Position numbers and translations under genes: made by a program. Under the pieces are notes generated by a model, which ran no database searches, had not been told where the DNA came from, and saw only the letters and a list, made by a program, of their open reading frames with translations. Source: Amycolatopsis mongoliensis (GTDB lineage: Bacteria; Actinomycetota; Actinomycetes; Mycobacteriales; Pseudonocardiaceae). Taken from it: a stretch of 64,000 nt of DNA. Within the stretch, counting starts at the first letter, position 1. Every line of letters begins with the position of its first letter. The DNA lies in contig NZ_CP127295.1 in assembly GCF_030285665.1 (NCBI RefSeq), positions 9,920,001 to 9,984,000 of the forward strand, given 5' to 3'. This document shows positions 59,813 through 64,000 of this stretch, piece by piece.

Positions 59813-60370
59813 TCAGACGACGAACCGGCGGTGCGCGTGCGGTTCCAACGGCAGCGCGCCGTGCAGCGCGGCCCGGGCGCGCAGCTCGAGCGCGCGGTCG
59901 AGGGGTGCGGTGCCGGCGGCGGGCGCGGTGTGGAACGTGCCGCGGTCGAACAGGTAGACCAGCGCGAGCTTGCGGTCGCGGCGCCCGGTCGGCTCGGCGA
60001 ACTCGACGCTCGCGGACCGCAGGCAGCCGCCGTAGCCCGCCCGGGTCAGCCGGTCCGCGACGTCGACCAGGTCGGCGGTCAGCACGCGCAGGTCGCGGTT
60101 GCGCCGCCAGCAGCGGACCGTCGAGCGACCGTGGAGATCCTGCGTCACCAGCGGGTGCACCGGCAGCCGGGCCGACGTCGCGGCGATCAGCTCCGCCTCG
60201 GTGCGGGCCAGGGCGTCGCCGTCCACTTTGAAGCCGACGGTGCCGCCGCCGGTGGGCGTGAGGCCGAGCGCGGCGCGCATCCGCGGGGCGGCCGCGGCGA
60301 GGGTGTAGAGGGACTGCAGGTGCGGACGGGACGTCCAGCAGCGGACGAGCTTGCTGTCCAGCAGGGTCAC
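59813..60370 (-). CDS. Conserved-looking hypothetical protein
   Basis: 185 residues. No recognised motif. The middle holds VHPLVTQDLHGRSTVRCWRR and a C-terminal block VEFAEPTGRRDRKLALVYLF that looks like a beta-rich core. No signal peptide or membrane helix. GTG at 60370 has AGGA 11 nt upstream. Its TGA joins directly to the truncated 5' end of the VOC pseudogene, suggesting a deletion brought the two together. Confidence 0.65.
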   Translation of the reverse strand: MTLLDSKLVRCWTSRPHLQSLYTLAAAAPRMRAALGLTPTGGGTVGFKVDGDALARTEAELIAATSARLPVHPLVTQDLHGRSTVRCWRRNRDLRVLTADLVDVADRLTRAGYGGCLRSASVEFAEPTGRRDRKLALVYLFDRGTFHTAPAAGTAPLDRALELRARAALHGALPLEPHAHRRFVV

Positions 60371-60594
60371 GGGCGGTGTGTCCTATCTCCGGTCGAGAAG
60401 ACCGCCGGGCCGGGCGCACTGGCAATGTCCACAGTGGACGTCAGGCACGGGGACGCGGGGTCGGAAAGGACAGCATGCGCCCGCGGCCACCGGTTCCGGA
60501 CCGGAACCCCGCGATCACGCGGCGAACGGCAGCACTTCGCCGCCGAACGGTCACTCCGAGTCAGGTTCAGCCGATCAGCGGTATCCCTCTCGCC

Positions 60595-61608
60595 TCACGC
60601 CGCCGAAACGACGACCTTCCCGAGGTTGCGGCGGCTCCGGAACCGGTCGAACGCCGCGACGGCGTCGTCGAACGGGAAGACGCTGTCGACGACCGGCTCG
60701 ATCAGGCGGACCGCGAGCCACCGGACGAGGTCCTCGGTGTCCTCGCGGCTGCCGACCCAGATCTTCCGCACGGTCGCGCCGCTGCGGAAGAGGTCCATGA
60801 AGTCGACCGGGGCGCCCCCGGTGCCGACGAACCCGACGAGCGCGATGTCGGCGTGGTGCGTCCCCGCCGCGACGAGCGACTGCGCGAACGTGCCGGGCCC
60901 GCCGACCTCGACGATCCGGTCCGCGCCCCGGCCGTCCGTCGCGTCGAGGACGGATTTGCCCCACTCGGGCGTCGCGGTGCAGTCGATGACGACGTCGGCG
61001 CCGAGTCCGGTCAGCTTGGCCGCCTTCGCCGCGCTCGACGTCGTCGCGACGACCCGGGCGCCGTGCTGCTTGGCCAGCTGCAGGGCGAACAACGACACGC
61101 CGCCCGTGCCGAGGGTCAGCACGACCTCGCCCGGACGCAGCGGCGTCCCGCCGTTCAGCGACGTCCACGCGGTGACCGCGGCGCACGGCAGCGTCGCCCC
61201 TTGTTCGTAGCTCAGGGAATCCGGCAGCGCGACGAGCGCGTGCTCGCCGACGGTGCGGTACTCCGCGAGCCAGCCGTCCTGGCCGTTCCCGTAACCGACC
61301 AGGGCGTCCGGCAGCCGTCCGGCGATCCAGTTCGAGTGGAAGGCGTTGATCACCCGGTCCCCGACGGCGAAGCGCGTCACGCCGTCGCCGACCGCGGCGA
61401 CCTCGCCCGCGGCGTCGGACACCGGGATCAGGTTCCCGGGCCCGTTGGTGAAGTGGCCGCCGTCGAGGATGAGCAGGTCCCGGTAGTTCAGCGACGTCGC
61501 CCTGACCCGGACGAGCACCTCCCCGCGCTGCGGTTCGGGAACGGGCTCTTCGTGCCGGACCAGGCGTCCGGATTCGGGACGGTAGACGCGCACCGCCGAC
61601 TCCCTCAT
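60595..61608 (-). CDS. Zinc-free alcohol dehydrogenase/quinone oxidoreductase family protein
   Basis: 337 residues, medium-chain reductase fold. GroES-like N-terminus (VRVRATSLNYRDLLILDGGH, IPVSDAAGEVAAVGDGV) and Rossmann motif LGTGGVSLFALQLAK. The zinc-binding Cys and GHE of classical alcohol dehydrogenases are replaced (SDAAGE), so it is more like QOR-type NADPH reductases. ATG at 61606-61608. It is divergent from the ArsR gene, and the operator ATGTTA-N10-TAACAT overlaps its start codon, so it is probably repressed by that ArsR. The 224 bp downstream hold GTCCAC-A-GTGGAC and GGTTCCGG-A-CCGGAACC palindromes. Confidence 0.88.
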   Translation of the reverse strand: MRESAVRVYRPESGRLVRHEEPVPEPQRGEVLVRVRATSLNYRDLLILDGGHFTNGPGNLIPVSDAAGEVAAVGDGVTRFAVGDRVINAFHSNWIAGRLPDALVGYGNGQDGWLAEYRTVGEHALVALPDSLSYEQGATLPCAAVTAWTSLNGGTPLRPGEVVLTLGTGGVSLFALQLAKQHGARVVATTSSAAKAAKLTGLGADVVIDCTATPEWGKSVLDATDGRGADRIVEVGGPGTFAQSLVAAGTHHADIALVGFVGTGGAPVDFMDLFRSGATVRKIWVGSREDTEDLVRWLAVRLIEPVVDSVFPFDDAVAAFDRFRSRRNLGKVVVSAA

Positions 61609-61671
61609 GTTAATCGATTGGCTAACATCGACCATGGCACAGCCGGCCGCGTCCCGGCAACCAGGGATACT
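61607..61671. promoter_or_regulatory. Divergent control region of the oxidoreductase and ArsR genes
   Basis: ATGTTA (61607-61612) and TAACAT (61623-61628) are perfect 6-bp arms 10 bp apart covering the oxidoreductase start. GATACT (61666-61671) ends 6 nt before the ArsR ATG. Confidence 0.6.
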
Positions 61672-61677
61672 CGGACC

Positions 61678-62007
61678 ATGGCCAGCCGCACCGCGACCCC
61701 CCTGGAGCACCCTGCCCTCGAAGACGTTTCGTTCCCCGAGGCCCTGGAAGCCCTGCGCGACCCGCACCGGCTGGCCATGGTCGCCGCCCTCGCGCGCGAA
61801 CCCGGCCAGTCGTGCGGCGCGATCATGCCGCCGGTCAGCAAGCCCGCAGCGTCCCGGCACTTCAAGATCCTCCGCGCGGCCGGCCTGCTGAAGCAGTGGG
61901 ACAGCGGCACGCAGCGGCTGAACGCGTTGCGCCGCGAAGAGTTCGACGCCCGCTTCCCCGGCCTGCTCGACCTGGCCCTCGCCGAAGCCGCGCGCCTGCC
62001 GGACTGA
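61678..62007 (+). CDS. ArsR family transcriptional regulator
   Basis: 109 residues. Winged helix-turn-helix typical of small ArsR proteins: EALRDPHRLAMVAALAREPG, then CGAIMPPVSKPAASRHFKIL and RAAGLLKQWDSGTQRLNALR. A single Cys near residue 46 and no clear metal-site pair suggest it senses something other than arsenic or zinc. ATG 61678 lies 6 nt after a GATACT box with no Shine-Dalgarno (probable leaderless start). Its target is likely the divergent oxidoreductase. Confidence 0.88.
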   Translation: MASRTATPLEHPALEDVSFPEALEALRDPHRLAMVAALAREPGQSCGAIMPPVSKPAASRHFKILRAAGLLKQWDSGTQRLNALRREEFDARFPGLLDLALAEAARLPD

Positions 62008-62036
62008 GTTCCGCCCATTTCTCCCCTACCAGACAT

Positions 62037-62072
62037 TTAGCGTTGCTAATAGATCTGAGTCAGAGCTACCTT
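62037..62072 (+). promoter_or_regulatory. Promoter and operator of the MarR/ABC operon
   Basis: TTGCTA (62043-62048), 18 bp, TACCTT (62067-62072), the latter ending 6 nt before the MarR ATG. TTAGC-GTT-GCTAA (62037-62049) overlaps the -35 box and is a likely MarR site. Confidence 0.6.
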
Positions 62073-62078
62073 GACGGC

Positions 62079-62519
62079 ATGACCGAACTCGCCGAACGGC
62101 TGCTCGGCGCCGTCCAGGGGATCCGCCGGGTGGTGCGCCGCCGGGTGCGCGCCGACGTACCCGGCTTCCCGCTGCCCGGCGCGCAGGTCGAGGTCCTGCG
62201 CGTGGTGGCCGACCAGCCCGGCGTCGGCGTCGCCGCGGCCGCGCGCGAGCTGCACCTGGCCGCCAACTCGGTCAGCACGCTGGTGAACCAGCTCGTCGAC
62301 GCCGGCCTGCTGCGCCGCGAAGCCGACCCCGCCGACCGGCGCGCGGCCCGGCTGGAGGTCACCGACGCCGCGCGCGACCGGATGGCGTCGTGGCGGCGCG
62401 CCCGGACCGGGCTCGTCGCCGAAGCGCTCACCGGACTGTCCGAAGAGGACACGGCGGCGATCGAACAGGCGTTGCCGGCGCTCGAGAAACTCATGGGCAT
62501 CCTGAAGGAGCAGCCATGA
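62079..62519 (+). CDS. MarR family transcriptional regulator
   Basis: 146 residues. Winged-helix DNA-binding region LHLAANSVSTLVNQLVDAGL followed by the wing LRREADPADRRAARLEVTDA (RREADPxDRRxxRLxxT), the MarR hallmark. ATG follows a TACCTT box by 6 nt, suggesting a leaderless mRNA. It overlaps the ABC ATPase gene by 4 bp, so it probably represses the exporter operon and is relieved by an exported compound (inference). Confidence 0.92.
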   Translation: MTELAERLLGAVQGIRRVVRRRVRADVPGFPLPGAQVEVLRVVADQPGVGVAAAARELHLAANSVSTLVNQLVDAGLLRREADPADRRAARLEVTDAARDRMASWRRARTGLVAEALTGLSEEDTAAIEQALPALEKLMGILKEQP

Positions 62520-63319
62520 CCGAACCCGCGGTGCGGTGCACCGACCTGAGCCACTCGTTCGGCACGACCCGGGCGGTGGACGGCGTCGACCTGGAGATCT
62601 CGCCCGGCGAGGTGTTCGGCCTGCTCGGCCCGAACGGCGCCGGCAAGACGACGACGCTGCGGATGATCACCACGCTGCTGCCCACCACGCCGGGCCGCAT
62701 CACGGTCTTCGGCGTCGACGTCGCACGCCGCCGGATGGCCGTGCGGCGGCTGATCGGCTACGTCCCGCAGCAGCTGTCGGCCGACGGCGCGCTGACCGGC
62801 CGCGAGAACGTCGCGTTGTTCGCACGGCTCTTCGACGTGCCGCGCGCGCGACGCGACGCCGAGGTCCGGCGCGCCCTCGACCTCGTCGGACTGGCGGACG
62901 AAGCCGATCGCGTCGCGAAGGGCTACTCCGGCGGCATGATCCGCCGGCTCGAGCTCGCCCAGGCCCTGGTCAGCTCGCCCCGGCTGCTGATCCTCGACGA
63001 GCCGACGATCGGGCTGGACCCGGTCGCCCGCTCGGCCGTGTGGGAGCGGATCACGCAGATCCGCACCGACACCGGCATGACCGTGCTCGTCACCACGCAC
63101 TACATGGACGAGGCCGAGCAGTACTGCGACCGCGTCGCGCTCATGCACACCGGCCGGATCCGGGCGCTGGGCACCCCCGCCGACCTCGAGACCGACCTCG
63201 GCCCGGGGTCCACATTGGACGACGTGTTCCGGGCGGTCACCGGCGACCGCCTCGAGACCGACGAAGGAGGGATCCGCAGTGTCCGTGCCGCTCGCCGCAC
63301 CGCCCGCCGTCTCGGCTGA
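62516..63319 (+). CDS. ABC transporter ATPase, DrrA-type drug exporter
   Basis: 267 residues. Walker A GPNGAGKTT (about 40-48), Q-loop IGYVPQQLSADGAL, signature YSGGMIRRLELAQAL (YSGGM as in DrrA-like proteins), Walker B LLILDEPTIGLDP and switch His in VTTHYMDEAEQYCD. All catalytic residues are present. The C-terminal LDDVFRAVTG motif is typical of the daunorubicin-resistance ATPase family. Its 3' end overlaps the permease gene by 41 bp. Confidence 0.93.
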   Translation: MTEPAVRCTDLSHSFGTTRAVDGVDLEISPGEVFGLLGPNGAGKTTTLRMITTLLPTTPGRITVFGVDVARRRMAVRRLIGYVPQQLSADGALTGRENVALFARLFDVPRARRDAEVRRALDLVGLADEADRVAKGYSGGMIRRLELAQALVSSPRLLILDEPTIGLDPVARSAVWERITQIRTDTGMTVLVTTHYMDEAEQYCDRVALMHTGRIRALGTPADLETDLGPGSTLDDVFRAVTGDRLETDEGGIRSVRAARRTARRLG

Positions 63320-64000
63320 CCCCGGTCCGCTGCGCCAGGTGCGCATCCTCGCCGCCCGCGTCGGCGCGATGTGCCTGGTGGAGTTGCAGAAGCTGCGCCG
63401 CGACCAGACCGAGCTGCTCACCCGGGCGATCCAGCCCGCGCTGTGGCTGCTGATCTTCGGGGAGACGTTCACGCGCCTGCGCGCGATCCCGACCGGCTCG
63501 ACGCCGTACCTGGACTACCTGGCGCCCGGCATCCTCGCGCAGTCGGCGTTGTTCATCTCGATCTTCTACGGCATCCAGATCATCTGGGAGCGCGACGCGG
63601 GCGTGCTCGCCAAGCTCCTGGTGACCCCGACCCCGCGCGCCGCGCTCGTCGCCGGAAAGGCGTTCGCCGCCGGTGTCCGCGCGCTCGTGCAGGCCCTGAT
63701 GGTGCTGATCCTGGCGGCGATCCTCGGCGTCGGGCTGACCGTGAACCCGCTGAAGCTGCTGGCGATGGCCGTCGTGCTCGTGCTCGGGTCGGCGTTCTTC
63801 TGCTGCCTGTCCATCGTGATCGCCGGGATCGTGCTGTCGCGGGAACGGCTGATGGGCATCGGCCAGGCGATCACGATGCCGCTGTTCTTCGGCTCGAACG
63901 CCCTGTACCCGGTGGACCTGATGCCGTCGTGGCTGAAGGTGCTCAGCCACGTCAACCCGCTGAGCTACCAGGTCGACGCGCTGCGCGGGCTGCTGATCGG
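63279..64000 (+). CDS. ABC-2 type permease, DrrB-like (cut by the window end)
   Basis: The open frame runs from GTG 63279 off the right edge (240 complete codons visible). GGAGG lies about 9 nt upstream. ABC-2 permease features: an N-terminal cytoplasmic segment, LTRAIQPALWLLIFGETFTR as the first membrane region, YLDYLAPGILAQSALFISIF, the coupling region WERDAGVLAKLLVTPTPR, and LFFGSNALYPVDLMPSWLKV near the visible end. It pairs with the DrrA-type ATPase to export a hydrophobic compound. Confidence 0.92.
   Translation, partial: MSVPLAAPPAVSADPGPLRQVRILAARVGAMCLVELQKLRRDQTELLTRAIQPALWLLIFGETFTRLRAIPTGSTPYLDYLAPGILAQSALFISIFYGIQIIWERDAGVLAKLLVTPTPRAALVAGKAFAAGVRALVQALMVLILAAILGVGLTVNPLKLLAMAVVLVLGSAFFCCLSIVIAGIVLSRERLMGIGQAITMPLFFGSNALYPVDLMPSWLKVLSHVNPLSYQVDALRGLLI

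Noticed and set aside
60427..60439. GTCCACAGTGGAC palindrome as an operator
   Set aside because: Similar sequences occur inside coding regions in this window (near 46690, 6050 and 6984), so it is not specific to regulation here.
62516..64000. A natural-product gene cluster suggested by the DrrA/DrrB-type exporter
   Set aside because: No polyketide, peptide or terpene synthesis genes are visible next to it. Such exporters are common outside clusters.

Overview
High-GC actinobacterial chromosome. Several traits point to Amycolatopsis or a close Pseudonocardiaceae relative (inference): very GC-rich codon use with many GTG starts, a calerythrin-like EF-hand protein, a Pol I with Tyr in the O-helix, an ANTAR regulator of PdtaR type, and intergenic palindromes of at least two families. 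The order rpsA ... polA ... pdtaR echoes the M. tuberculosis Rv1630-Rv1629-Rv1626 neighbourhood, so the left 25 kb looks like core chromosome.

Layout. 0-2.5 kb: OsmC protein, HD-domain protein and a TetR regulator, then a block of intergenic repeats. 2.5-7 kb: rpsA with its own promoter and terminator, a SAM methyltransferase and two tandem GNAT paralogues. 7-10.3 kb: a self-regulated operon of a degenerate ABC ATPase, a YhgE/Pip membrane protein and a TetR regulator behind a 28-bp perfect palindrome. 10.4-17.9 kb: a trypsin-fold protein lacking its serine, an EF-hand protein, polA, a hotdog thioesterase, a LysR regulator and an alpha/beta hydrolase. 18.4-23.2 kb: the branched-chain amino-acid ABC transporter livKHMGF, with a frameshift in livF. 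23.3-24.7 kb: a lipoprotein, pdtaR and a tRNA gene.

24.7-39.0 kb is the main accessory region. The last 17 bases of the tRNA plus 4 bases beyond it (21 bp) recur exactly at 38979-38999, so the 14.3 kb between the copies looks like an island inserted at the tRNA 3' end. No integrase is visible. Its cargo is catabolic and regulatory: a two-component system, SDR, CoA ligase, TetR, zinc alcohol dehydrogenase, amidohydrolase, lactate-monooxygenase-like flavoenzyme, secreted chorismate mutase, CaiB/BaiF CoA-transferase and a glutaryl-CoA-dehydrogenase-like enzyme. Two divergent promoter regions inside it (about 30.3 and 35.1 kb) are homologous and probably share the TetR regulator.

39-48.4 kb: a penicillin-acylase-family enzyme, then a GntR regulator divergent from a myo-inositol catabolic operon (iolC, Cgl0159-type aldolase, iolB with a frameshift, iolD, mmsA/iolA). 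48.5-53.3 kb: a deazaflavin-type small protein, a TetR regulator and a divergent three-subunit molybdenum aldehyde oxidoreductase of PaoABC type. 53.4-60.4 kb: a region rich in broken genes (frameshifted esterase, gutted alpha/beta hydrolase, deleted VOC protein), an orphan histidine kinase, small membrane and zinc-ribbon proteins, and a 244-bp MITE-like element set between two CTAG tetramers. 60.6-64 kb: a quinone-oxidoreductase-like enzyme divergent from an ArsR regulator, then a MarR regulator with a DrrA/DrrB-type ABC exporter cut by the window end.

Four genes (livF, iolB, the esterase and the alpha/beta hydrolase) carry single-base changes in C or G runs. Either the assembly has homopolymer errors or the strain carries real lesions; raw reads would decide. 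Several promoters have a TANNNT box 6 or 7 nt before the start codon, suggesting leaderless transcripts.
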